A stretch of DNA of 64,000 bases from Amphiura filiformis (Eukaryota; Echinodermata; Ophiuroidea; Amphilepidida; Amphiuridae). The stretch is taken from positions 31,804,848 to 31,868,847 of the forward strand of contig NC_092641.1 in the NCBI RefSeq assembly GCF_039555335.1, in the 5' to 3' direction. The position numbers were made by a program, and so were the translations under genes. The notes below the pieces were generated by a model. That model was not told the origin of the DNA. It ran no database searches and saw only the letters and a list, made by a program, of their open reading frames with translations. Within the stretch, counting starts at the first letter, position 1, and each line of letters opens with the position of its first letter. This document shows positions 1-12,934 of this stretch, piece by piece.

Positions 1-3000
1 TGGATTCCAAGCCGTGGACGTACATAGTTGCATTGGCTTAAGGAACATTGTTATATGTTCTGATTTCTGAAAAAGTGGAAGAACAGCTTGCTGAACATGA
101 AGCTTATAGCAGTTTTTTTCCAGCATAGAATCTGATCAATTATCATCAGCAAGAATCAGACTAAGTCTAAGAAGAGCAAGGCTTTATCAAAGACGCTCCT
201 CGCAAGAAACACAGACGACTGGAGGGTACTGTGTTCAAACAACAAGTTACAGCAGCAATACACAATTGAACCATTTAGGTACGCAACAGATTCCAGCTCT
301 AGAAGACATCAATGATAAAGGTCCAGATATCATACAATGTATAATGCGAGCGATATGAGAGATAGTAGCGAATAAGCGCCACTGCTTTGGAAGCAACGTC
401 CATGGAAATTCATCATCGATTGAATTGAAACTCAGGAACTGGCGAGCTTCTCAAACCAAATTAATCTGGCGGCCCTGTTCTGAAGGTCATCCCTGTTAAA
501 CGCGTATCCATTAGTCACCATAATTGGCACAGATATGAGAAAGCTATATATGAGATAGTCAATCCGGGAGAAAATGCTCAGCGACTGAATTGCAAGTTTA
601 CAAGCATCTTGTGTTAACATGTCATTAATGGAAGGTTTGGATTCCATGAGCCCTGAAAGCTGCAATCATAACCCACTGCTCAAGAAAAATCTGGTAAATT
701 TGGACCTTAACACTTGTTATGAAAAAAAGTCCCCATTCCTGTTCAGTCCAACCATGTCAGAAACCTTTGGGTCATGTTTGATCGCGGTATGACCCCATGA
801 GTGCTCAAGTCTAACATTTCCAAAGCTGCCAATTACCAACTCATTAATATTGGTCGAGTCCGCAAAATGCTCACCACCGAGGCCGCTAAACTCTTGTCCA
901 TACCCTTGTTACATCTCACCAACATTTGGATTATTGTAACAGCTTACTAATTGGCATAACTGGCTCTCTGTTAACATCGTCTTCAGAACATTCAACACCT
1001 TATGAGATTTATTACCGCCACTGCAGAAAAATAATCGAAAAATGATTCATCACCTTAAACCTCAATCACTTGCATTGGCTTCACTATCAGACAACGTATT
1101 GACTTTAAAGTCCTCGTTCTGGTTTTAAATCAATCTGCCAGCAAACCCTGAATACATCTGAATGCGTTGCAAACGCATTGTTCCAGACGGCTCCGTTCCA
1201 CATCTGCCTCTTTGTTACATTCTGCGGGAAGCAATTTCCGTTCAACTGTCATTTCTCAAGCTATTTGATTTGAAAAAGTTCAATCATGGCCACCCCCTGA
1301 GCATTCTGTATAGCACCAAGTTTGCTGTTAACATCAATCTAATCAAGGTTTTGAAAAGCTTTACAACTAATCATATTGGATATAAGTAAAACTCTTAGAC
1401 ATCATCTTTCAATATTGCTTACAAACCATGACATTTTGCTTTTAATAATATATTGTTGTTATAGTAGTATATGTTTGCTTGTAACAGGTATCATTGTATA
1501 ATCCATTTATTCCTTGCTTTTGTGCCTAATTAAGCGCCAGTGTAAATCTCTTTTTGGTTTTGGCGTTCCATAAATGTCAGTGATTGATTGATTGATAATT
1601 AGTCAACTTCAACATGTCAGAAATAGAGCAGGTGCAGCAACTGATGGAGTTGGCATACGTTCTCATTGTTCTTACAAAAGATCATTGCTGGTGACACAAT
1701 AAAGACCATTTGCCAATTGACAGCAACATCACAGTAACAGTTACCTATTGTCATTAAACTAACGTGGAACAATTAAGATAACGATTTTGAAGCACACAGA
1801 CAACAGTAAGAGTACATTGATTCCTATTCTGGGGCTCCAGCTCACAATGTAGTCAGTTAATAGTAATGTTAGTACTTCAATGGATTCAATTGAAGTATGA
1901 ACTTGAAGCAATTATGACAATCATCCGCAAAAAGAAATCGACTGTTTGAATTATATGGTAGAATTGACAATTGAATGTATATGTTATACAAAACCCACCA
2001 AGTCCATACTGTTGCCAAATTGAGTTCCAATGCTATATGGAACTGGAGATAATATTATACCTCAATTTGCATCTAATGCCATGAAACCTGCTTTGAAGTG
2101 AAATCATATGTGATTAAAATAGCATTGAACATCTTGATACAAAAAACCCAATTTCCATCATGGCAAAATTGAGTTAACTTGTAGCACCTTTTTATGATGT
2201 AGAATGTATAAACATTGAACCGCTTGCATTTTAACCACTTCATCTGCTTTGAGTGACTTTTGACAAAAAAAATGAAGTTTATGTGATAGAAAAATAACCC
2301 AAGTTGTGGATTTATATAAGCACAAGGCATGGTAAAGGTGCTTAGCCAACATTAACTATAATATTAGTACAGTTATCATTGACTATTGAGAGTGACTTTT
2401 ACAAACCTGTTTAATAAATATATTTTTATATACAAATAGATAGCACTTTGGCTTGTATCTAAAGGTAATTTCAAATATTGTTTCTTTGTATTATTCAAAA
2501 ACCACCCAAGTCCAAAATTTAGTGGAAAATGGATTTTTGTTTACGAAGTCCCTGAAATACTAATCATTGATACTTAATATAGTTTAACCTTCTAAAACTC
2601 ATTTGCACGTAAAACTGGCAAAAAAACATATTGACCAGGTAAATATAACTGAAGGAAGTTTGGAAAATGACACCATGGTTTTCTCAAAAATCACTTGGAT
2701 GGACTTTTGGTTCAGTAATTCATCATATGATTGAGTTCTCTATTGTTTCTCAAACACTCACTTTGGAAAAAGAATTTAAAGCCTGTTGATAGGAATTACA
2801 TGGAGCCACGGGGCTGAGAATATCAATCTATATTCAAATAGAGGTCAAGGATTCTATAGTGGAATAATGAAACTTGCAGACACTCTAATAGTATCAACGG
2901 AGTCCCCTTTTGAGCAAAACTCTTCTATCAAATTGGACTATCATAGTCAGTACCTAAGTCAAGAAATGGAATAAGGCATTGTCAAAAAAGAAATACTATG

Positions 3001-5700
3001 AATTCTTAATATGCTGTGTTCCATTTTTCCAGCAGCTAGGGTTCAATGTCCAATGTATAGTTTCAGAGATTCCAGACTAAGTCTAAGAAATGCCCAAGGC
3101 TTTGAATAGCAAAATTCATACCTAGCGCCTGGAGCAACTTCAAAGAAAAGTTCATCCTGTTAAGGAAATTGAGATTTCTAATAATGATTCCAGCCATGAA
3201 GAATACATCAACCACGTGTTTCCATATTGAGTGAAGCCAAATATTCATAAGTATAGCCAGTTGGAAGCATCAACATTTAGAAGCATCATTCAGTATTTGT
3301 GTTTAGAAATCTCCTGAAATCAGGAAGGCAGTGCTATCCTGCAAGACCATTCATGTAAAGTTGGAGCCAGAATACATCTTCCATGTTAGTACCAAGGTTA
3401 GCAATTTGTTTTAACACTCAACTGTTTTCATTTTTGAGTCCTTGCATTTGAAGAACTAACCCAGAGTCCAACCCCATATGTAGCACCAGTTTACTGTTTT
3501 GCTGGATCTTATTATTAAAGATATTGACTGGACAACATACAGACTCAAATTGTTCTGAGGTACAAAATTACATTTTATTGATTTGAATAAAAACCTGAAA
3601 AAGTTGCCTATTTTGCGGGATGGTAAATGGTAGAATGTACCTTCTAGGGGGCTTTAGTCATACCTGTGTGATTATCTTGTTGTAGTATTATGGGTCTTAC
3701 TAGCCATGAGCCAATGTACAATTCTTTTTCAGGATAAATAACACATCATAAAATGTATGATTGCGCTTTGAAATATTATTGAAAATGACCAAATCCATCA
3801 AAGTTCTGCAGTTTACTTACCAAAATTTAGAACCGGTCTTCTCACCAAGCTTTGATCAGTACAGAAGTGATAACTGTTCCATTATAACTGATGTGAACTG
3901 ATTCGTCCATGGTTAAAGGCCCTTAACGGAGTTTGAGTAATTGGTTATCATTGATTCCACTAAGTGGACAATAAAACAGTTTATCACTTTGACATTGCTC
4001 AGTAACATAACCTCTGATATTGAACCCAATTCTTGGATACTTTAATTTTGCCGACTTCAAGCCTTTGGAATCAGATGTCAAATTCATACCATCATGGCCA
4101 ACTTTTGTGGCTTTTGCCCATATCTCAGTTTTTTTTAGATGTTACTTTAGCCTGATTGGATCAAAACCTCATCGTTGCAAATACCTACTTCCGAAAGAGG
4201 ACTTTATGTAAAGTATTATGTGTACATGAGCTAAAACACGGGAGGTGCAAATATAAATGGACATTATGTTCTTTTCGGTCTAAAGTGGAAGAAACACTTT
4301 TAAGCTGAAGCTGATGAAATTTTATTTTGCATATGATTCTGATACTACAAATAGATAATCAGTCAGGATCAGACTTTCCTAAGAAAGAAATTTACTTTAT
4401 GTCAAAAAGAAACACTACGACTGGAGGGTCACTGATCATGTTGAAAACAATTTTCAACATAAGTTACAGCAGCAATACACAATTGAGGGTACGCAACAGA
4501 TTCCAATCTAGAAGACATCAATGAAAATGCAACCGAGCGATATGAGATTTCATAAGCGCCATTGCAGAATGCAACAGAAGCCTCTGTTGGGTTTAGAAAA
4601 TGAAGGAAATTGTGTTTAGAAAAGTGTTTAATTTCTAAATACGTGTGGCTGTTAGTCATCTTTGATATCTTGATACTTCCTAGTACAAGGCAAGGTGCAA
4701 AAATTTATCGGCATCTCTAGTTTGAGTTTAAATGAAACTGTAAGGCATGAATTGTGTTTAGAAAATGTTGTGTATTAATTTCTAAATACTGAGACATGAC
4801 AAAATACAGACACAAATTTTCTAAAGGTAATAGGAACTTAATTATAGTCTGGCATATTTCACTGAATTTTAGCCAGACTAGAGTCAAAAGTTGAGTCTAT
4901 ATAGTGGAATAATTTAGCACAGTACTTTCGGGTCACCTGAGTCATGACTGAGTGATTGATTCTAAAATGTTCAAGTCATGAGAATTGAGTCGACGGAGTC
5001 AAGAAATTTCACTCTTCAAATGTCATCATGAAATGCGTTTGATCTTGACACCATTAAAATGTATATTGAAAACATTCCTAATGGATGGTGTCAAAGTTAC
5101 CGCAGTTTATCCTGTCGTCTGACGATCGCCTAAATGGCGTGAACTCAAAAGTAAAGTCTTCGTCCATTCTGGTAATATATACTTGTTTTGTGTTATTTCC
5201 GATAAACTGTGAGTCAGATCTGATGATGGAGTCAAAGGGTGATTTTCTATTAAATGAGTACATACACCTACTGATCAAAATGTGTTGAACCTCTAGAAAT
5301 TGCCCATATCTCATTCCAGCCACTTTAGCTGATGGATCTATGTCTACAAATGACTCTTGTTTAATATGGGGTCAAATTTTTGTTGTATTATGAGTCATCT
5401 AAAACATTGAGGTGACTCATTATCTCTCGGACGTCGGAAAATTTGGAGACTGAAAGGTCACCATTTTAAGTTTGACTAAGTGAAATTTACGTGCATACAT
5501 TTTGATACTACAAATAGATAACAGTCATGATCATACTTTTATGATACTAAGAAGGTTGTTACTGCAAAAGTTAGACCTTTTATATGTCCAATTCTTATAT
5601 GTTTTCTTGTTTTTCCGGAAAACCTCATATTTTTGGCCCATATGTCAGTTTCTTTATTGAACTTTACCTGATTGGATCAGATCTGTAAGAACACAAATTG
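1..5700. other. Intergenic DNA 3' of copy 1: degenerate repeats only
   Basis: The block at 1-400 recurs at 4.36-4.60 kb (GTTACAGCAGCAATACACAA, ACGCAACAGATTCCA, TCTAGAAGACATCAATGA). CAGACTAAGTCTAAGAA recurs at 3.07 kb. The TTTTGATACTACAAATAGAT word recurs at 4.33, 5.50 and 5.80 kb. A LINE-like 3' tail with GATTGATTGATTGAT is at about 1.50-1.60 kb. The open frames are short and unsupported. Confidence 0.5.
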
Positions 5701-5879
5701 AGGTGTTTATAAATTCATTTTCCTCGCGTTTTCGTGTCGACTTCTAGAAAAGTGGATGACTAAATACATTTTTAAGTTTTGCTTGTGAAATTTATTGTGC
5801 ATATATTTTGATACTACATAGTCGGGCATATTATGTCTTACACATAAGCACAAGACAAGGTGCAAGAAGCAATTAAAAC

Positions 5880-6246
5880 GTATGGCGGTCATAATCATTG
5901 GTATCAGCGCTAGCAGAATCAGTGGTAGAGTGGAATCAGCAGTAGGAGCAGCATCATTTAAATCATCAGCAGTGGTACGAGGAGCAGCTGTAGTAGAACC
6001 GGTGGTATCAGCAGCAGTGATATCAGTAGCAGAAGTGGTAACTGATGCTGTGGTTGGAGCACCGAAAAGCGTGGCATTGTCTCCGTTACACAGATCTCCA
6101 TGACACCAAGTTACATTTAAGTTTTCGCTTCCCGTTATTACAGAACTACTGTCGGAGCAGTAAGAGGAATTGCTGGAACTGTTGAGACATTGAAAGAAAC
6201 TCCCTCGTCACAACCCCCTGATTACAGAGCTCGGTTTCCCCAATGT
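5880..6246 (-). pseudogene. Copy 1 last exon relic (LU end, stalk, GPI-like tail)
   Basis: The exon aligns with copy 2 from the gatttag acceptor onward. A fifth G in a G-run causes TTG TGA early in the exon, and a nearby 1-bp deletion restores the original frame. The NC-x2-C cysteine is Ser and the CC pair is WC. The hydrophobic tail (LPLILLALIPMIMTAIR) loses its stop and reads on to about 5707. The stalk is shorter than in copy 2. Confidence 0.75.
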
Positions 6247-6679
6247 CTAAATCGATCAAATAGAAGTAAATAAGGGAATGGAATAAAAGGAAAACATAAA
6301 ACACATCAAAAACAATAAAATAAATAAATAAAATGCCACTACTCAATTAAAGTAATTAAAAGATTAAACAACAGAAATAAGGGAATAAGTTTCAGTGATG
6401 ATATGCATTTAATAGGATTAGTATTGATGGTAAATTGAAGTTATGTAAGGCAAGTGAAAAATACTAAACCATGAGCAAATGAAGGAGTTTACATTTTGAA
6501 GCAATGCACTTTGTGGTATATGATCCATGATATAAGCATGCAACGGCAGCCATTGGACCGGGCGTGATAAAATTAAATTATGAAAGAAAATGGCGGTCTC
6601 AGATTCTTGAGTTTTGTTACTATTTTAAATCTGCATTTAGTATTGAATTTCGATATGTGCAACCAAAACATATACGTAC

Positions 6680-7031
6680 AAAACACGTTCCATTACAGAT
6701 ATGATGCTGAACTGATTCGGAATCCGGGTTAAAATCCTTCCACTGAGCATGCGTCATTCGACGTATTTTGAACGCAACTATAGCAGAGATTCATCCTTGT
6801 ACATGCGCAGTATTCCCATCTCACTTGAGGATTTTGTGTGAAGCACCACGGCCCATGAGGTTTTCCATCAGGATTCCTGCAGAATGCGCCATCATCTAGA
6901 CCACTCAGTGTATAATTGCCAAGTGTGAAATTGTGTGTATGAGGAATTTGATTGACCAATCCTGGCAGTTGTTACCATTCGCTGTTATCGGTAGTGAACC
7001 ACGATAGTCCTCACCCGTGATATATACACGC
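6680..7031 (-). pseudogene. Copy 1 kringle exon with three frameshifts
   Basis: The acceptor (atttgacag) and donor (gtacgt) are conserved, and identity to copy 2 is high. One base is missing just before GEDYRGS, another in the segment matching WSTQIPHSHN, and one base is inserted after CSVEGF, giving TAA. In the pieces, [27 protein letters not shown] and [19 protein letters not shown] are still readable. Confidence 0.8.
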
Positions 7032-7404
7032 CTGTCAAATATATGAATATCACTTTAAAATGTATAGTAACATCGCGCATATAAATAACCCGCGCTTGCG
7101 TATCGTAACGCGCAAACAAGCACGCGTAACTAACGCCAGTATTAAGCCCACGTACATGACGTACTTGTTGCTTGCGTATTAACAGCGTATTAAAACAGTG
7201 GACGCAAGATACATCAACAAAAAAAAAAAAAAAAACTTGTGTTATTTCCATGAAACAAATTTGTAAAATGGCGCTAATGATTGACAATAATAACCTATCT
7301 GTTTTACAATCATTGCATGAAATCGCTGAGGGTTTATGTTGGGCCGCGGTATATTTCCTCGGGCTCGCGCTCCCGCTAAAAATTACCGAAGATTTCAACC
7401 TGGA

Positions 7405-7560
7405 GGTTAGTTGAAATCATGTTGAAATTTCACGTTGAATTTTCAACATGATTTCAACCAACGTTCAATGCAAAAATTAAGAAGTTTGAAATCAGGGTGA
7501 AGTCCGGACGTCAAAATTTCAACCTGATTTCAGCGTTATTTTAACGTCAGGTGTGTCCAC
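7405..7560. repeat. ATTTCAACCTGATTTCAAC repeat
   Basis: Multiple direct and inverted GATTTCAAC and TTGAAATC words, ending at CCACTGGG. It is in copy 1 between exon C and the kringle exon, preceded by an 18-base A run near 7,220. Absent from copy 2. Confidence 0.55.
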
Positions 7561-7712
7561 TGGGAAAATGGTAAAAACTGGTTTGTGCTGCAAAAGAAAG
7601 TCTTGTCAGACTCTATAGTCATTAAAATACATAAGGGCATGTTTATGTTTATCTGGGATTCATTAGATAGTGTGTAGTATGATATCAACGAAATGTTGAG
7701 CAAAATATTTAC

Positions 7713-7932
7713 AAGATTCTTTTGTAAACCTTAACCTCGCATAGGGCAAAGGCTGGCTCCCTGCTTTTCCGGATGCTGAGATATCTCCCACACACTGTTG
7801 TATCACATTCAACCATCAGTATAGGGTTTGACTCCGTCTCAGATTCCGTAATTGGACTCTTCCTGCAGACTGGATTCAACGTTCCATTTGCGTTATTACC
7901 AATATGAACCAAACTACCATTTATTCTGTCAG
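7713..7932 (-). CDS. Copy 1 exon C: C-terminal half of FTP domain, shifted donor frame
   Basis: The exon has a cttttcag acceptor. It encodes DRINGSLVHIGNNANG and ends CGRYLSIRKSREPAFALCEV, then KVYKRI. A +1/-1 pair near the end changes a few residues but keeps frame. One extra A before the donor puts the exon out of phase with the kringle exon. If the donor is not used, the frame stops at TAA (7709-7711) directly after Leu, giving a natural FTP-only ending. Confidence 0.75.
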
Positions 7933-8777
7933 CTGAAAAGAAGTGGAAGATTAAAATTAGCAACAGTACTACTAGCGAAATACATGTATGTGCATGTTTC
8001 TTAACGCGCTTTTTCGCAGCCATGAAAGGGAAAAGAGGGTGGACGGCTGTTTTGGTGGACAAAGATAAGACTTCACGTGTAACAAACGTGTTGAGGGGAA
8101 ATTGTGTCGAGTAGTAAGAGGATCCATTTATTCTTCTAACCTCTTTTTTGTAATCCGGAAAGTGTCTATACTGTCTCAAGTTAATGTCTCACGTTATCCA
8201 GTGCGCTTCAATGAAAAATTTCAAGTTTTGAAATATTTTCTCAAAATATCAAGAGCTATCTTAAGAACTACTGAATCAATACTAGGCTTGTTTGTACTCA
8301 TATTTAATGCGATATTTTTCTGATTCAAATATGGTCATGAAAATTTACATTTTGCAATGCCAGCGTGCGGATACGCCCTTGTAAATTATTTCCATGCGCC
8401 GTGATCATACGCCCGTCTAACTATCAAAATCATGTTCCTGTGACAAAATTTGTCCGTCTTTATAATACATAAATTGACATTCAAGGATATTAAACATTGA
8501 AGGTAAGTCTAACTGTTGATTGAAATCCTTATAATAAAGCAACAGTGAGGTGTAAAAATTTTACTTCATTCACACGTGCGGTTCATAATGTACAATTTTC
8601 ATATGAAATCGGGATTGAAATGCACGTACAGCCGTATAAAAAGAGGTTCTGATGGGTATCTTGGATACAAACGGCCGACGGAGTTGCATTCTGTGGACGT
8701 TGGGCGGTTTATTCCCCCACAAAAAGGTGTCATTTTGAAAATAAAGGTATGATATACTGCATGTGCTGAATTCGATA

Positions 8778-9127
8778 AGAAGGGTACTACACTCAAGAAT
8801 CTGTAGTATAGATTATTTTGCTAGATTTTTTCAAATAACACTTGTAACAAAATTATTAGGCTGTGAGGTGATAAAGAAATTGACTAAGTCACAAGCGGTT
8901 CCAGTATATATGATACCGAAATGAGGAGATCGTAATATCGGTACCTTTACTATCATAAGCGTTAATGCCGTTTCAGTCTGCTGACACAAGTCTAAATTGG
9001 TCATATGTTATAGTAATTCGAATTCCTTGCCCTATAATATCCAAAGTTTTGTTACCACTGTGTTATTAGTTTTGAAAAAATGCTAAAATAGATCATAAAT
9101 AAGTGTGGAGGTGTAGTATCTCCTTAA
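8778..9127. mobile_element. TTAA-type foldback MITE, copy C, degenerate
   Basis: Diverged relative of the 40.2 and 60.6 kb elements: AGGGTACTACACTC at the left and GGTGTAGTATCTCCTTAA at the right. An internal CAAGCGGTTCCAGTATATATG segment is shared with copy A. It lies in copy 1 intron B-C. Confidence 0.65.
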
Positions 9128-9484
9128 TATTGTTTTCCACACTGCTAAGAAATCTGTTATAGGCGCCTCCGGTGATCAAATTTTAGTCACAAGCAATGCA
9201 TTGCGAGTGGTACCAGTTCAGCCGTATCAGAAAGTTTTCGAATATCTTTTTCAAGAATTGGGTGTATACTTTTGGTGATTAGACTAAGCGGGACGTTCTG
9301 CCTTGGGTGTCAGAGATGACGCAATTCGAAGCTAATCTCTTTTCTTTGTCCGACATTTGGTCCGCTACTCTTTAAAGTTTTTTGTATATGACCAGTCATC
9401 GAATTGATGGGGTCCTCGGAAGCTTCCACATGGAAAACAAATTTAGAGGTCGCTCAATCCGAAGAGTCCAAATATTGAATAAGG

Positions 9485-9520
9485 GTTAGGGTTAGTGTTA
9501 GGGTTGAAGTTAGGGTTGTA
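9485..9520. repeat. Short interstitial telomere-like repeat
   Basis: GGGTTAGGGTTAGTGTTAGG and a further TTAGGG unit, in copy 1 intron B-C. Flanked by AATCCGAA / TTCGGAT inverted words. Confidence 0.7.
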
Positions 9521-10335
9521 AGCGAGCCTTATTCAATTCGGATCTAGCGAGCCTGCTACAGAACCCACGTACCCCCTGGACTTGAAGGTATTTGTTCAGA
9601 ATTCAGGACTAGAATTCTCGGTGTAACACCAGGTACTAGCGAACCTTCGACTAAAGAGTATTTCGGACTAGGGAATCTTGGGACTATCAAAGAGTTGTCA
9701 ATATTCAAACTACCAACGTAATAGTGCTTACACATGGCGTTACTCACATCAAGAACCGACTTAGTACACACTATAGTAAATGTATTTCTTATATTCATGG
9801 TTCCCCTATATTCCCACCATGAAATATTGTCCGATAGAAGTCTTGAGTTATAATATCCCCCATTGGTTTATACAGGATCAAAAAATATCTTCAGTTCGAT
9901 TTCATTCAAAGCGTATCAAATTATTTTGTGCGGTACGACCTGCTTGAATGGAGTTATAATGGGTACCAGGTAGTCTGTCGAAGGTCAATTTGTTGTACTG
10001 GGACCTGGTTGCAGGTTGTTATCGTAGTACATTTTTTCGTTAAACATGGAAGACAAATTGTTTTGTTTGTCTAGCATTTACTCAGTGAGGCAAAGAATAG
10101 TTTGCTATATAATATACTGGTTACTATGCGAAAATAGGAAATCAAGACAGCTGTATAGCGTTTAAAATTTTAGAATTTTAGGCATGAGTGTTTTCCACGT
10201 TTTATCTTTTTAAATTGGGTCAAAAACGTAATGAGACAATATCTGGGCATTTCACCTTTTTATTTATTTTGGTGACAAGTTATATCTTGAGGATTTATTG
10301 AAACTAGCATCTTTTGACGCGATCTAATCGCCTCC

Positions 10336-10636
10336 AAGTGATGTAATAATCACGGTAACTACCATAGCAATAGGTAAATGAACAATTTGTTGAATATATC
10401 GCGCTGCACTACAAGCCAGGTTGCACTCATCCCCTGTTATGTTCAACTACAGATTGAATACAATACCGCTCTTTTCACCGTGATACTAATTTTACAGTTA
10501 CATGTGAGGGGAGTGATCAGCGATGATGTGGTTCAATGCAGTTTCTGTACTAGTGTAGCGCGGTACCCTAATTGTTTTCATCTATTGCTATGGTGAGATA
10601 ATCTGATTATTAGATGTTAAAACATTACGTCGTCAA
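10336..10636. mobile_element. MITE of the same family as 14,144-14,453
   Basis: Shares TAACTACCATAGCAATAGGT at the left and TCTATTGCTATGG at the right, plus the GCGCTGCACTACA block. It is more diverged. The 72-residue open frame inside is not convincing as a gene. Confidence 0.6.
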
Positions 10637-11229
10637 AACACGATCAATTTGATTGATCAACATCAAAAAACCCTAGATACAAGAGTGGATACAGATCTGC
10701 CATTGTGCACTGCTTGGGTCCCAATGTTGAATAATTTCTTTTAGCCGTTTATTTAGTTTCATTTCTTTACCACATCTGATGACTACTGGAGTAGGGTGCA
10801 AACCTGTAAGGGTATGCAAACTAAAAAAACCTTTGGTTATCATAAGATACCAAGGCTCTTGAAAAGAGTTCAAAATATGTGGTACAAATCGACGTTGTGG
10901 TTAAGCTCACGTTGGATACTCGAATTTTCATACTATGAGATATGCGTGGTTGAAAAGAGCCGTTCAAAATGTATCAAATCTTTAGAAATTCCAATGTTAA
11001 CATGTTTTTAGCGTAGAGCATGTTTAGCTCTTGATGACTAGGCGTGAGTAGAGCGTGTAAACTATGGTTGCAAATAAAAACCTTTTTCGTATGATATAGC
11101 AAGGCTCGATTGAAGAGTTGTGTGTGGTGATACGCCTGCTGGATATCGTTAACCATGGATTGTTGAAAGTGTAGGCAACTGACAATGTATAGCGCTGTGC
11201 CTCTAACATTTTGTGGCTAAAGCTGTGAT

Positions 11230-11332
11230 TTTAGGATCCTTTGGCGGGCTTTTTGCCTGATTGGACATCTTTAGCTTTGCTCTGATTGGTCCGTTTTTAG
11301 GATCCTTGGGCGGGCTTTTGTCTGATTGGCTG
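11230..11332. repeat. Two-unit tandem repeat with CCAAT-type boxes
   Basis: TTTTAGGATCCTTTGGCGGG and TTTTAGGATCCTTGGGCGGG units, each followed by CTGATTGG. The spacing is about 67 bp. Confidence 0.6.
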
Positions 11333-11839
11333 TTGATCCTTGACGTATAATGGTTTATTGTTGGAAATCTGTCCCTGCTTGTACTTAGCCAAAAATCTTG
11401 TTATTTCTTCATATTTTCTTTATCGGTAAAAGAAGAAAAATAGAATAAAATTCTATTAAAAAACCTGTAGGTTTTGTGGGTTTTTGAGAAACCAATTCGT
11501 TGACTATAATTATGTCCTAATTTGTAATTAGGGAAAGATGGATATAAAGTGAAGGGAGTTTCTCTGTGAAACTTATCCTCCTTTATATTATTTAAGATAC
11601 TATATCCTGTGGAGTATCATGTTAAAATCGTGGGTCTATACGTCAGCCACATCACAACATGTTAAAATATCTTAAAATAAGCGGTCTATGGATTTGAAAT
11701 TCTATTACTATGTTATGTCCGTGGACATTTCTTTCTTAGCTCATTCTTTATTTGAAAATACTTATATGTATTATATGGTTTGCTGTGTCCATGGTCATTA
11801 GACATGTTTGACAGACATCATCTTTTTTGAAGTCGGGGT

Positions 11840-11858
11840 GGCTCTGTCAAAAAGAGCC
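11840..11858 (-). promoter_or_regulatory. Histone-mRNA-like 3' stem-loop relic
   Basis: Minus strand: AACGGCTCTTTTTGACAGAGCC, of which the stem GGCTCT/AGAGCC and the following ACCCC match the histone 3'-end signal. A purine-rich AAAAAAGATG follows, as in histone downstream elements. The loop is 7 nt instead of 4, and no histone coding sequence is upstream. Confidence 0.35.
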
Positions 11859-12663
11859 GTTGGGTTTGGAAATATAAGGTGTTTAACGGCGGTCATGTGC
11901 CGTTGTCCAGCCTGCAGATTTGTAATCACCTCTCTGTGTCTCCGTTTCTGGAGTGTGGTCTGTGTCTCGGGTTGTTGTGTTGTCTCTCGGTCTGGAGTCT
12001 CGTTGCGCTGGGGGTTGGCTCCGTGGTTGTAATCGGGGGCCAAATTGGATCTTCTCTTGTGCAGCAGCATCGTGGAACGCTGTGCCGTCTTCATAATCTT
12101 CTTCTCTCTCTCTTCTTCTTGTCTACTTCTCGTGTCAAACAAGAAGACTAAGGGCCATCTCGCCTTGGCCCCCTCCCATATCTCAAATCTTTGATTAGGC
12201 CTCTTCAACAGAGATTGAATCTTTTGTCTCGGAATAGCGTTGTAGAAATGTCTTTGTTGAGGGTATAAATACCTGATCGAATGGTGCCTGCATCTGATCC
12301 TATCTCCATCTTAGTTAAAAAAGAATATTGGATGGGCCGTCAGGGAGTATTTGGGGCACATGTTGCTCCTCGATGAAGCTGTCCTGAAGCTGACCCGAGG
12401 TAGCAGGGATTTCAGATTTGTACAGAAAGAGAGCATTATACGGACTGTGTATGCAGCAAAATTGAGCTATCGTTGACACGTAGTGCTCCATCTCTGTATA
12501 AAAGAACTTTGATAACTGCAGACTAGGTATCAAAGTACGCCAAGCGAAATTAACCATATATAGACTACTTAATTTTGCAATTTAGTATTTTTAAGATATG
12601 GCTTTTGTCTTATGTGTTCGGATACTTTTTTGTAGGTAGTATAATAGTTAGCTATGTTCTTAC

Positions 12664-12756
12664 AGCAACAATCATTGCGATTGAAAATTTCCACCTTGCA
12701 GACGCATACAGACTCCCCAAAATCCACCATCCACCACGCATCGTCGAATCCATATA
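12664..12756 (-). CDS. Copy 1 exon B: middle of FTP domain
   Basis: The exon is 93 bp, one codon longer than copy 2, with a ccaatag acceptor and gtaaga donor. It encodes AWWMVDFGESVCVCKVEIFN followed by RNDCC. It is open, and the RxD and vicinal Cys are kept. Confidence 0.78.
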
Positions 12757-12934
12757 CTATTGGATGTAAAATAAAAATCACATAATTAGGATTTCGTTGT
12801 ACGTTGCTGCGCGGGAATTAAGAATTAAGACCGAGAAATATCATGCACATCCGGGGCGGAAATGACACCCGATATATCAATCCTCGGTTAATTCCCTAAA
12901 CACTATACACCCTGTCTCGAAAAAAAAACACCCT

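Larger units (their letters stand above)
7933..12663. other. Copy 1 intron B-C
   Basis: 4.7 kb holding the degenerate TTAA MITE, telomere-like repeat, one CCATAGCAATAGG MITE, the CCAAT tandem unit and the histone-stem-loop-like relic. The segments at 8.33-8.60 and 12.36-12.60 kb align with 41.10-41.35 and 42.98-44.95 kb of copy 2. Confidence 0.6.

Noticed and set aside
5882..6103. 73-codon plus-strand Val/Ala-rich frame
   Set aside because: Antisense shadow of the copy 1 stalk repeat.
11798..12208. 136-codon basic minus-strand open frame as a real gene
   Set aside because: No recognisable domain and no splice evidence; it is in an intron and CpG-richer DNA where long open frames occur by chance. 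Kept only as context for the stem-loop.
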